Positions 1 to 9,123 of a DNA stretch of 64,000 bases are shown one piece after another; position 1 is the first letter of the stretch; each line of letters begins with the position of its first letter. A program made the translations under genes and the position numbers. This DNA is from Echria macrotheca (Eukaryota; Ascomycota; Sordariomycetes; Sordariales; Schizotheciaceae): NCBI GenBank assembly GCA_030411725.1, contig MU839836.1, positions 62,001 to 126,000 on the forward strand, read 5' to 3'. The notes below the pieces were generated by a model. The model made no database searches. It was not told the origin of the DNA and was given only the letters and a program-made list of their open reading frames with translations.

Positions 1-14
1 CTTGCCGTGGGTGA

Positions 15-905
15 TCAGGTTCTTGACTCTCCCTCCGGGACCGTCATACCATGCATGCCCCTATACTTTGCAACCTCAGCCGGCTTCCACCCTGCACGCC
101 CCAGGAACTCCTCATCGACCAACTTAAACACCTCAACCTTGAGCGGCCGACAGACCTTGACCATGTCGGCCTCGCTCCCCTCCCCAAATCCCCACAGCGA
201 CAGATCGCCACCAGGACAAGTACTCAGTGCCATGAGCACATCCGTCTCGGCCAGAAACTCAATATAATCACCCGCGTCAGCCGGACACGGACTCATATAA
301 TACCTTCCCCCCTCATCCAACCCAGTAACCTGGAACAGGTTAAGCACATCATGCACATCCCCCTCGCCCAGCCCAAACGGCGCCATAGCCCGAACCAAGT
401 TCGAGTGACAGTGGAAATCATACTCATCCCCGCCGCCATTCAGCACATTCCTCACGTAGGGATCACACCTTGTCCCGAGCAAATCATGCACGCGTCCGCC
501 GCGCTCATCAACGCCGTACCACGTCCCCAGAGTATCGGTCAGGATGGTCACCATAGGCCGCAGATACGGCAGGACAGACCACAGCCGGTCGTACGTGCTC
601 AGATGGGAGGCGTGTAACTGCCGCGTGCGCGCGGCCCAGAAGCGCTCGCGCGGGTTGGACAGGTTCCACACGTTCAGGTCGCCGACTTGGGGGCCGTCGG
701 GCGTGCTGATGCGGATTATGCTGCCGGCTGGGGCGGGCCAGGCGCGGCCGGAGCGGATGGGGAGGGTGAATTCGTGCGTGAGTTGGCGCGGGGCCGCGCG
801 GATGGAGTCGTAGAGGGCGCGGTCGACGGAGAGTGGGGAGGGGGTGCCGGTTGGGAGGTAGGCGGGGACCGGAGGGGGGACTGGTTTGCGGGTGCGCTCT
901 GCCAT
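15..905 (-). CDS. DUF1989 (urea carboxylase-associated) family protein
   Basis: Single-exon gene of 296 residues. It starts at the ATG at 905 (MAERTRK); the frame stays open upstream but holds only a GTG there. The core has the layout of the DUF1989/urea-carboxylase-associated family: a beta-rich start (GSIIRISTPDGPQVGDLN), then NPRERFWAARTRQLH, then a possible metal-site region with RCDPYVRN and DYDFHCHSNLVRAM, and a late segment CPGGDLSLWG. Members sit beside urea or amine catabolism genes in bacteria and fungi, but their reaction is not firmly established, so no reaction is assigned. It is divergently transcribed from the thioesterase starting at 1341, with 435 bp between the two ATGs. The stop codon lies at 15-17, so the gene is complete. 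The family call is from remembered motif pattern, and I am fairly confident of it. Confidence 0.8.
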   Translation of the reverse strand: MAERTRKPVPPPVPAYLPTGTPSPLSVDRALYDSIRAAPRQLTHEFTLPIRSGRAWPAPAGSIIRISTPDGPQVGDLNVWNLSNPRERFWAARTRQLHASHLSTYDRLWSVLPYLRPMVTILTDTLGTWYGVDERGGRVHDLLGTRCDPYVRNVLNGGGDEYDFHCHSNLVRAMAPFGLGEGDVHDVLNLFQVTGLDEGGRYYMSPCPADAGDYIEFLAETDVLMALSTCPGGDLSLWGFGEGSEADMVKVCRPLKVEVFKLVDEEFLGRAGWKPAEVAKYRGMHGMTVPEGESRT

Positions 906-1340
906 GTTTTTTCTTGTTTTGGTGTAGGTTTCGGTTGTGCCGTGGATGGGGATGGGGGTGACGTTGAAGGTGAGTGAACTTGAAGAACCCCGCACTTATT
1001 ACGACGTCCAGTCATGATTCATCCTGTCAAGTGTCTCCACCAAGCTTGTTGATCAGATTGAACCCTAGATTGCTGGAGTTGCGAATAGTTGAATGGGTAC
1101 GGAATTAGATGCTATGTGAATGGGAGTAAACAGTAAGCCCGGGATAACGTACGTCCGATATGCGATGTGGTTTGTCCGGAAAGACTCGAATCTCCGGATC
1201 GGCGCCGGATGGAGGTCAACTTCAGCTCCGCGCCACTTTCTCCCCCTCTTTCCCCCATGATTTCCCCTAGATAGCCTTCTGCTATTCCCAAGAGACAATC
1301 TCAGTGAAAGTTGATCCCCGTTGCGCTGCCGATTTCTGAC
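906..1340. promoter_or_regulatory. Divergent intergenic region between DUF1989 gene and thioesterase gene
   Basis: 435 bp between two divergent start codons. It must hold both promoters. I see no clear TATA box, repeat or RNA gene. A B-box-like string near 1185 has no matching A box, so it is not called a tRNA. Confidence 0.4.
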
Positions 1341-1757
1341 ATGTCTACGATATCCTCTCCCGAGATAGGGACCACGGCCACCGCCTCGCTCGCGGTTCGC
1401 CCAGTTGACCTGGCCGACGCGATATCAGTCGACCCAGAAGACGAGTTTCCGTCTGTATTCGCAACCTCTCGGCTCGTGGCCCTGATGGAAGTTGCGTGCG
1501 CTCGAATCCTACGACCACATCTCTCCGCCGGGCAGCTTTCAGTGGGCATTGCCATTGACGCTTCACATACGGCCCCCACGCCAGCAGGCGTGACAGTGAC
1601 GGCCGAGGCAACGTATACGGGACAGGAGGGCAAGGTTTATGTCTTTGAGGTTGTTGCGACTGATGCAGGCGGTGTTGTCGGGAAGGCTGTCCATCGACGG
1701 GCGATTGTTGATGCCGCCAGGCTGGAGGCGACGGGCAAGAAGAGGAATGGGTTGTAA
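1341..1757 (+). CDS. FlK-like hotdog-fold thioesterase
   Basis: Intronless gene of 138 residues using the ATG at 1341 (MSTISS); an in-frame ATG ten codons upstream is possible. The sequence fits the FlK-like (fluoroacetyl-CoA-thioesterase-like) branch of the hotdog superfamily: FATSRLVALMEVACA forms the helix carrying the conserved Glu, IDASHTAPTPAG carries the conserved His, and VTAEATYTG followed by VFEVVATDAGG forms the central strands, ending in KAVHRRAIVD. Such proteins hydrolyse acyl-CoA thioesters, usually as dimers. The natural substrate cannot be read from the sequence. No targeting signal is evident, so a cytosolic location is inferred. It is head-to-head with the DUF1989 gene. Length matches the family. 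Confidence 0.75.
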   Translation: MSTISSPEIGTTATASLAVRPVDLADAISVDPEDEFPSVFATSRLVALMEVACARILRPHLSAGQLSVGIAIDASHTAPTPAGVTVTAEATYTGQEGKVYVFEVVATDAGGVVGKAVHRRAIVDAARLEATGKKRNGL

Positions 1758-2395
1758 TGAACTATGAGAGAGAAGACGGACTATGGAAGGCTGTTTGGTG
1801 GCATGTTTTCCTCTTGAGTGAATTTTCGCCAATTGATAGAGATACGGGCATACCTGATTCAAATTAGGTACCGACTTTTAATCAAACCTTTGAATCTAGG
1901 TTCCCTCTTGAGGCCCAAGGCGGGCTTGTACTAGAGGGTTGGCCTGTACGCTCAAATTTGCGATACCTGCATATCAATTCTCTTGACATTCACACAGCCC
2001 CCACGGCGCTTCCTCCCCGATTCCCTCCGGATATCGGAACCCCAAAATCCATCATCCTTCTCGCCAGCGCACATCTTGAGCCACTGGCCAGCGTTTTCGA
2101 CAGTTCAAGGAAGGCGTGGCCAAGCGGACACATGATGCTTCTCAAAACTGTCGAGTCCCAATTGGTGAAAGCCCAATCTGGGATGCCTGGAAATCAACCA
2201 ATCCTGTGGCCATTCTCAACCTCCCATCTCCAGTCTCCCACGTGGCAACAACCCCACTCCAGCTTGGGTTTCCATCAGAGCCTGATCCATGGTGCTTCGG
2301 TGCTGAGAAATTTCCATCTTCGTCTTCACGACGTCCATCAATACGACCACCATACCTACCTCAGCTAGCCACGACTTTGGATTCCGCCCGCGCTG
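1758..2395. other. Intergenic region upstream of NACHT gene
   Basis: About 640 bp. The open frames here have no protein-like composition and no recognisable domain. It presumably contains the thioesterase 3' end and the promoter of the STAND gene. Confidence 0.3.
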
Positions 2396-5032
2396 ATGGA
2401 TCCAATTAGCGCCTTGTCCATTGCCACCGGCATCGTCGCCTTCATCGACTTTGGGGGCAAGCTGATCAAGCTGTTCATTGAGGTGCGAAAATCGGAAGCT
2501 GGCCGGCCGGACGTGTTATCGTCGCTCGAAGTCGAGTCGCGCGACCTGTCGAAACATGCGGCCGACGCGAGGGCCAGGATCTCGACGCTTCGGACGCGAT
2601 ATCCTCGCCAAGCCGAGAGTTTCACACGGCTCGATGCCGAATGCCGGGCCGCCGAGACCGAGCTCCGGAACCTGGTCTCCTCCTTGACGGCGCAACCTGG
2701 CACCGGTCGGGCCCGAATGGCCGTCGCTTTCCGTGGCTTGCTGAAACAGGGCGACCTGAAAGACCTAATAACCCGATTGAGGAAGATGCAGGAGCAGATA
2801 ATGATGAACGTCGTAATGTGTATTTGGTAGGTTTTGTACCCATCTAGCCTGAGTCTGTTTCGTTTTGCGATTGCTAATGAGCCTGATTGCAAAAGGGACG
2901 ATGTCAGCAAGGGGGCCGAGAGATTGGAAGCCATCGACGGCGGCGTGGGGGAGGTCTCGGCTCACATCCGGCGTCTAAAGCGCAGCGTCAAAGAGATGCA
3001 GAAGGGCCCCAAACATCGGCTCCCATTGCAAATGAGCTTATGGAAATCGATTTCTGCAGCGGACGAACTCAGCAGTGGCACCATCCCTGTGGCCGACAGG
3101 TCGATCAACCCAGACTTATCTGACACTCGGATCCGGAGATTGATCGAATCACTACGCTTTGATAATATGGCCGCCCGCCGGACCCAGATCAAAGACCCTT
3201 TCCCAGAGACGTTCCAGTGGCTACTCACTCCGGAATCGGACGGGAGTCGCGAACCCACAGGCTTCCAAACATGGCTGGAGTCGGAGGAAACTAGAACGCC
3301 GTTCTGGGTCACAGGGGTGCCAGCTTCGGGGAAAAGCACGCTGATGAAGTTCATCTGCACGAACGACCAAGTCGGGGCACACCTGGCCCGTTGGGCTGGC
3401 CAACTTCCGCTTTTCGTATGTAGCGCCTTTCTGTGGAATCCTGGGACAACCGAACAGAAAACCCAGTCAGGCCTCTTGCGCACGATTCTTTACCAGCTTT
3501 TGGAGAAACAACCCGATCTATGGAAAGTTGCCTCGCCTAAACGCCATTTGTACTATGACCTCGCTGGTTCTCGTCCCTGGCAACCTTACTGGTCCGTTGA
3601 AGAACTCCGACGTTCCATCCTGGAAGTTGTATCTCAACTCCGACATGTTGGCCGCCTCGCCCTGTTCATCGATGGACTGGACGAGTACGATGGTGACCTG
3701 GCCGACCTTGTGGCCTTTCTCAAGAACCTTCACCAGCACCATGGGGCTATAAAGCTTTGTGTTTCAAGCCGGAATTGGAATGTTTTCAGAGATGCTTTCA
3801 GCGCATATCCAATTCTCAAGATGGAAGAGTTCACCAGGCCCGATATCGAGAAATATGTCCGAGCACGAATGGCCGATAGCCCTGCGTTTGATGAACTCAG
3901 GAGCCTCGGCGATCCGAGTGTTCAGGGCCTGGAGTCCCGTATCATTGAAAAGGCAAACGGGGTGTTTCTGTGGGTCGTCTTGGTGGTTGAGAAGCTTATT
4001 ATAACGGCACAGAACAACAATGACCCACATGAACTCGACAAAATCGTCGAGTCCCTCCCTCCAGGCCTCGACGAGCTGTACAACTCGATTCGAAAGCGCT
4101 TACCTTCGGATCTTCGGGAAACCGCGTCAAAAATGTACCAGCTCGTCTTTTGTTGGAGCGAGAGTCGGCCTTTCTCGCTTCTGGCGGCGCATGACTTCTG
4201 GATGGCCATTCAGTGTAGGGACCTCTTTGAGCGTCAGAAGCCATCTCAGGGCCGGGAATATCTTGCAGTTCTAGAAAGACGAATGGCTGGTGCGACGGGG
4301 GGAATGTTGCAAATCATCCCGGATGAGTCCAGACCAAGAGTTGACTTCCTCCATCGGACGGTTTTCGATTGGCTTCAATCGATCAGGGTGTCGATAGTGG
4401 ATGATGGGCCTCCGGAATACGATCCGAGCCTCGTCCTCGTATCCGGCATCGTCCAGAAGGGATTCCCTCGAACCAACTATCGGATCAGCCATTGCCCGTC
4501 CCTGCTCATAAGGATCGCCAGCCCAATCCTCCAGCTTGGTTTGGGAATCCCGGACGAGCTCGAAACTGCATTCGCCGTTGGAAGGCAATGCGGAGACTCG
4601 CCAGCTAACCGCGCAACATTGCTCCGGATCTTTGACCATTTCCATTTCCGGCCGGTGAGTTTTATATACCGCCGTGGTGGTTATTGGGCCAAGTTCCCAC
4701 CTTCGGCGGAGGCTATACTCACAGCAATCCGTTACAGCTGTGTCCCATACGTCCGAGCCCAATTTGAAAAAGGCTGTCTTGGCACGGGTTTGGGGTTTCC
4801 TCGATTAACATACTCGCTTCCGACCCGAGCCTGGGCTACATATCAACGTAGCATGTTCATTGAAATTTTCGATGCGCTGGGACGTTCCAAACATGAGGAG
4901 TCGGCAATGCAAGAGATCCTTCACCTTTGCATGCAAGCTCGTATAGCTTCGGATGACGCCTGGCGTGATATGGCTCTGGAATTCAAAATCCCTATGTACC
5001 TACGTTCCGGGCATCGCATCCTACATGTATGA
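2396..5032 (+). CDS. NACHT STAND NTPase (fungal NLR-like protein), two exons
   Basis: Exons 2396-2826 and 2896-5032 give 855 residues. The 69-nt intron has donor GTAGGT, branch site TGCTAAT and an AAAAG acceptor, and it restores one continuous frame across a TAG at 2828. The N-terminus (MDPISALSIATGIVAFIDFG) is the helical N-terminal domain typical of fungal STAND proteins. A NACHT NTPase follows: Walker A GVPASGKST around residues 283-291, Walker B LFIDGLDEYDG around 400-408, and downstream NGVFLWVVLVVEKL and a DFLHRTVFDWLQ winged-helix-type motif. The last 300 residues show no ankyrin, WD40 or TPR repeats, unlike many fungal NLRs. Such proteins act as nucleotide-switched receptors in non-self recognition and cell death. 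That role is inferred from the family and is not shown here. Confidence 0.88.
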
Positions 5033-5697
5033 AAGTGTAAGTTGAAGCTGAATCCCGCAGAACTTGAGGTTTTGTCATCCTTTCTGGAAAGCTGACCTGT
5101 TTTTAATGAAGGCCTTTGAAGTAAATTTCCATGTCCATAATTTGCACACAAAGGGAAGCCAGTAGGTAGGGAAACTAAAGGCATTAACGGATCATAACCT
5201 GGCTAATCGTTTGGGATCCAAACTTTAGGGAGCTCGGGGTCTATGCAGCTAGTTAGGAGGGTTCATGGATACTAGATGGCAGAACACTGACATATGGGGC
5301 GGGTTGTGGCAGGATCATTTGTGGATATGTCCGGAGAAGGTCTCTTTTGACGAATGGACAGATTTGAGGACGAGGGTCCTGCTGATAGCAACCCTACGAA
5401 ATCTTCCAGCCGATCTGACCGAACGACGACTGTTCGTCCCGTAACCTGACTGACCGCTGCGCCCTCCTCCTATCATATATCCCCTTCAAACAATCAGCTC
5501 ACCTATCCTGCGCCACTACAGGTACTGACACCTAACGCATTGCAAAATATCGAATTCAAGAAGCCCGTTCACGAACTCCCCGGGACCGTCGACCTCAACG
5601 AAAAGACAAGGAGCAAAAACATAGGAACGATGACAATGCGTTGCGCTGGTATTCTCTACAATGCAATAATACAACCCCAACCAAACCCCTTGCTAGC
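5033..5697. other. Convergent intergenic region
   Basis: 665 bp between the convergent ends of the STAND gene and the xylanase gene. No gene, repeat or RNA was recognised. The plus-strand frames running into 6315 are the antisense shadow of the xylanase. Confidence 0.3.
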
Positions 5698-6417
5698 TCA
5701 CCCGCTCTTCTCAACCGAGACCTCAGCCTCACCACTACTCCGGTACCCCTCAGTCGAGACGATCTGGAAATCCAGCGTCCCAATCTTAATCCCCAGCTTC
5801 TCCCGCCACGCATCAAAATGCGCCTTCATCGTGACCGTCCCCGCGGCCCTCCGATCATCCCGATCTCTAACCGACCAGACCTGCGTGATAACAGCATCCG
5901 GCTGCGTCGTCATCTGCACGATCCGCTGCATGCCAAGATGATACGTCCCGCCGTCGACCTCGATCGTCGCCCTGCGCAGCGCGGGATTAAACCCGCTGGT
6001 GGGATCGTAGCTCCCCCAGTTCTCAACAACATAATACTCGACCCGCGGCGCCTTGGACCACCCGTACACCGACAGATACCCGTTCCCCTCGGGCTCGAAC
6101 GTGTCCGCCGCGAACGTGATGTTGCGGTCTTCGAGGCCCGGGTTCCACCCCTTGCCGCCGAAGAAGCTGCTGCAGTTGCGCCAGGCGACCGTGTAGGACC
6201 CGTCGTCGCCGTTGGCGTAGTCGACTTCGCCGCCGCCGTCGGTCCAGAAGGAGTAGTAGAAGCCGTTGTGCGAGCCCGTGCTGGCGGCTGTGTCTCGTCG
6301 CCCGAGGGGGGATGATGTGATGTCGTCGGTGGGGGTGGATGATGGTGATGAGGATGAGACGGGGATGGCGAGCGCGGAGGTGGCGCCGGCGAGGAGCAGA
6401 CGGAGGGAGAGAACCAT
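5698..6417 (-). CDS. Secreted GH11 endo-beta-1,4-xylanase with a non-canonical thumb
   Basis: Single-exon gene of 239 residues, starting at the ATG at 6417. Residues 1-18 form a signal peptide, followed by a Ser/Thr/Pro-rich stretch and a possible Kex2 site (GRR, 40-41). The GH11 jelly roll is clear: NGFYYSFWTDGGGEVDY, SYTVAWRNCSSFFGGKGWNPG, RVEYYVVENWG with the expected nucleophile Glu127, WSVR at 181-184, and TEGYRSSG with the expected acid/base Glu223. The enzyme would hydrolyse xylan outside the cell. Oddity: the thumb between DGGTY (155-159) and WSVR lacks the PSIxGT-type tip. It reads RIVQMTTQPDAVITQV, one residue shorter than usual, and the QYW tyrosine is Val. There is no carbohydrate-binding module. 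The gene has no intron, whereas many fungal GH11 genes have one. Confidence 0.92.
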   Translation of the reverse strand: MVLSLRLLLAGATSALAIPVSSSSPSSTPTDDITSSPLGRRDTAASTGSHNGFYYSFWTDGGGEVDYANGDDGSYTVAWRNCSSFFGGKGWNPGLEDRNITFAADTFEPEGNGYLSVYGWSKAPRVEYYVVENWGSYDPTSGFNPALRRATIEVDGGTYHLGMQRIVQMTTQPDAVITQVWSVRDRDDRRAAGTVTMKAHFDAWREKLGIKIGTLDFQIVSTEGYRSSGEAEVSVEKSG

Positions 6418-6584
6418 TTTGGCGTCTGGTCGGGATGAGTTCCAGTCAATGTTTACCGGACCGGTTCGGTTCGCCCAAAAACTGCAAACTTGGTATGACG
6501 AAGCTGGGAGCCAAGGACGGACGCGGAACACGGTTGGAAACTGCGCCAAGGTGTGTGTGTTTGGTGATGGGTGACGGGACGGGG

Positions 6585-6591
6585 TATATAT
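6585..6591 (-). promoter_or_regulatory. Candidate TATA box of the GH11 gene
   Basis: TATATAT lies about 170 bp upstream of the xylanase ATG, a plausible core promoter position if the 5' UTR is about 130 nt. Sequence match only. Confidence 0.35.
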
Positions 6592-6631
6592 TTCACTTAT
6601 AAGCCGGTGGGTTTGTGTGTCTGTGCCTCCT

Positions 6632-6637
6632 CCCCAC
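6632..6637 (-). promoter_or_regulatory. Candidate CreA carbon-catabolite repressor site
   Basis: CCCCAC on the plus strand reads GTGGGG on the gene strand and fits the SYGGRG CreA consensus. A second fit, CCCCAG, is at 6719-6724. Both lie within 310 bp upstream of the xylanase start, where carbon repression of xylanase genes usually acts. The motif is short and frequent. Confidence 0.3.
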
Positions 6638-6805
6638 ACACACATATCTGTCGCTCACATATAGACGTGCGGGCGACGACCACAACGTGACCAAACAGGC
6701 CACACTCACCACCCGTTCCCCCAGGGGCCTTTTCGGTCCGAACGATTGGCGCGACTACCGGGGGCGGACTATCTAAGCGTGTGGAGGACGAGAGTGTGGG
6801 AATCA

Positions 6806-6812
6806 GGCTAAA
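6806..6812 (+). promoter_or_regulatory. Candidate XlnR/Xyr1 site upstream of the xylanase
   Basis: GGCTAAA, the core site of the xylanolytic activator XlnR/Xyr1, about 390 bp upstream of the GH11 ATG and in inverted orientation relative to the gene. Its position suits a regulatory site, but a 7-mer is weak evidence alone. Confidence 0.35.
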
Positions 6813-7848
6813 TCCCCGCCCTCCACATGCCATCCAAGGTCTTGTAGAGTACGGGGCCCCCGCACAATGTAACATGCCCCAGAATGTAAGATGCTTGGCT
6901 CGTGTGTGTGATTCCGGACGTGATAGCCTCCGTCATGATCAATGGGAAATTGGGGTGGTTTTGAGATGGAAGGATCCGAGGGAAACCGACAGAGACAAAA
7001 GGAAGCCAGGGAATATCCGGATGCATCACGAGGTCCAACAGAGAGGCAAATCTTTGAATGAATAAACGGCCGGTCGGCGCAAAGTCAGCCGGCCGTGTTG
7101 GGGTCGATTTAACCCGGTATATTAATTACACCTGTGATGGGGCCGCTGGGTGGCCTGTGGAGGAAAAGCTGGGGGAATGAGGAGGGACCAGGAGTTTGGG
7201 ATGGGGATGTATAGTATCTGGCCAATCGGTGTCGCTGGTGTGACGCGGGAGGGCAGCGAAAACATATAATCGTGGCGAATCAAGTTTCTGTACCCCCGAC
7301 AGGGCTGTTTATTCGATCGTGGCAAGGTTTGGGCAGACGGGCTGGGGCGTCTCACTGCTTATTAACTGGTGCCGAAGAGAAAAGCTTTCTTGGTGTGTTT
7401 GACATTGAACCGTATGGGTTCATTTTCATTTGACATGTGAAGGTCAAGGCGGCGGTGTTGAAGAAATGCGAGGGTTTATTGTTGTTGATTGTTGTTGCGA
7501 GATGCGATCCATCGATGGCAACCCAGAGTTGTAAACGGCCGTTGGGCCGGCACTTGGTACAGTGCTCAGTCTACCTGATTGGGTTGCCGTATTACCTTAC
7601 CAAGGTACCTAGCAAGTATGAAACCGCGATGAATCAACAAAGTTTCCGTTTATTTCTCCGAAATTCCAAGGCAGAGTCTTCATATTAACCCCTCTCAGGG
7701 GTTGAGCAAGTAAACATCCGAGATACCATTCCCATGTCCCATTCACCTCCAGGCTGTCCATCTCCGCATCTGCAGTTACTAAAAGCTCGTAGACCGGCTC
7801 GCAAAACAATAATACACACTCTAGAAACACCAGCATCCGAAATCCAAT
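6813..7848. other. Intergenic region, no gene recognised
   Basis: About 1 kb between the xylanase promoter and the next minus-strand gene's 3' end. The frames are short and have no recognisable protein features. No RNA gene or repeat was seen beyond a local GGTACCTAG motif near 7605. Confidence 0.3.
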
Positions 7849-8889
7849 CTAAGGCTTGACCGGCGCGAGCGTCAACTTTTCCAAATCCGAGTCGTAATCC
7901 ATATCCGAGTTACTATCAAGGACTTTGAGGTTACTCGACGTCTGCGAGTCAAGAAATAACTCCAACGCACGGAACGAGAAGCGAGCCGGTCGACAGTCGG
8001 GATCGCGCTCCTTCCACCGGCCCTTCTCGAGCAGCCGGTTGGCGTTCTTGAGCGACTTGGCCGGCTGATGGGTGTACAAAACGCGGCCGACGCGCGTCGT
8101 GTCCTCAGTCGCGCGGTAGGCCTTGCGCACGCCGAGCCAGCGCTTCTCGGCCATCGACAGCGTCGACGTCTCCATCCACGCGCCGCTGGCGTCGGCGTCG
8201 GCCGGCCGCGGCGCCGCCCGGCTCGCGTAGAACCAAAAGTACTTGACGCCGGGGAAGTCTCTGTATACCGCGTCGATGATGGCCGCCGTCAGCGCGTCGT
8301 ACCAGACCGCCTCGATCGGCAGCCCGATGTGCTGCACGCCGGCGCGCACGTCCTTGTCGATGGCCGGCACGAGGTCGGGCACGTACTCGTCCTGGATGGG
8401 CTTGGGCGTGTTGGCATACCAGGAAAAGCGAGCGTTCTTTTCCCACGTCTCGTTGTCTTTCAGGTACAGCGCTTGGCCCTCGGCGAGCCAGTGGAGAAAG
8501 GTCGAGATGTAGTCCCAGTCCAGGTACAGGATGTCGGTGGCGTACGTGAAAAACACGCCCTGAGAACCTGAATTTGGATTCCCTGCCGTAGGAGGTATCT
8601 GGAAGAGGTTGGCCCCGACAGTATCTGAACTGGCCACGGCGGGGGTGTCGTTGCGGTTGACTTGCAGCACGTTGAAATACTGTGCCGGTATCGTATTCCA
8701 GAAGGCCCGGTCACGCGTCCGCGGCACCGGCGCCGGCTGATACCGTTTTGAGTACTCTTTGATTGGGCGGAGGTGGAAGATGCGGTTGTTGGACCCAGCG
8801 CCGCCGTCGTCCAGGAACTGGAAAACGTTTAACCACACCGCGGGCGGGAACTTTGGTCCTCCGTCTGCTGGTGGTGGTGCTGCCGCCAT
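7849..8889 (-). CDS. Conserved-looking hypothetical protein
   Basis: Single-exon frame of 346 residues. I chose the ATG at 8889 because it sits in a strong context (GCCATGG) and the open frame upstream of it has no ATG. I do not recognise a family. An early segment, FPPAVWLNVFQFLDD, recalls an F-box-like or 2EXR-type opening helix but is too short to call. The middle is rich in aromatic residues (DILYLDWDYISTFLHWLAEG, FPGVKYFWFYASR), and the tail is acidic (SNSDMDYDSDLEKL). There is no signal peptide or membrane segment, so it is probably intracellular. The stretch around residues 85-110 is low in complexity and could hide a short in-frame intron. Confidence 0.65.
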   Translation of the reverse strand: MAAAPPPADGGPKFPPAVWLNVFQFLDDGGAGSNNRIFHLRPIKEYSKRYQPAPVPRTRDRAFWNTIPAQYFNVLQVNRNDTPAVASSDTVGANLFQIPPTAGNPNSGSQGVFFTYATDILYLDWDYISTFLHWLAEGQALYLKDNETWEKNARFSWYANTPKPIQDEYVPDLVPAIDKDVRAGVQHIGLPIEAVWYDALTAAIIDAVYRDFPGVKYFWFYASRAAPRPADADASGAWMETSTLSMAEKRWLGVRKAYRATEDTTRVGRVLYTHQPAKSLKNANRLLEKGRWKERDPDCRPARFSFRALELFLDSQTSSNLKVLDSNSDMDYDSDLEKLTLAPVKP

Positions 8890-9123
8890 GGCTTCGGCGT
8901 ATTTTTCAGGTGTTGTTGAGGCTTTGCGGTAGTCAGATCCCGTCACACGAGTTGGGAATTGCAATAGCCATTTATCAGAGTGTTCTTTGATGGGGAAATT
9001 CTTTGTATCTCATGACCGGATCCGACCATGCCAACTAATCAACGCTGGTACCTATCAAGACTGTTCGCTAACAACAAAGAAAAGCCAAACCCCCATCATC
9101 CTGGAATTTATTGTCAATACGGG

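Noticed and set aside
1170..1200. B-box-like string suggesting a tRNA
   Set aside because: No A box at the right distance and no cloverleaf could be drawn.
5641..6315. 224-codon plus-strand frame
   Set aside because: It is the antisense shadow of the GH11 xylanase, with Pro/Arg/Val-rich composition typical of such shadows.
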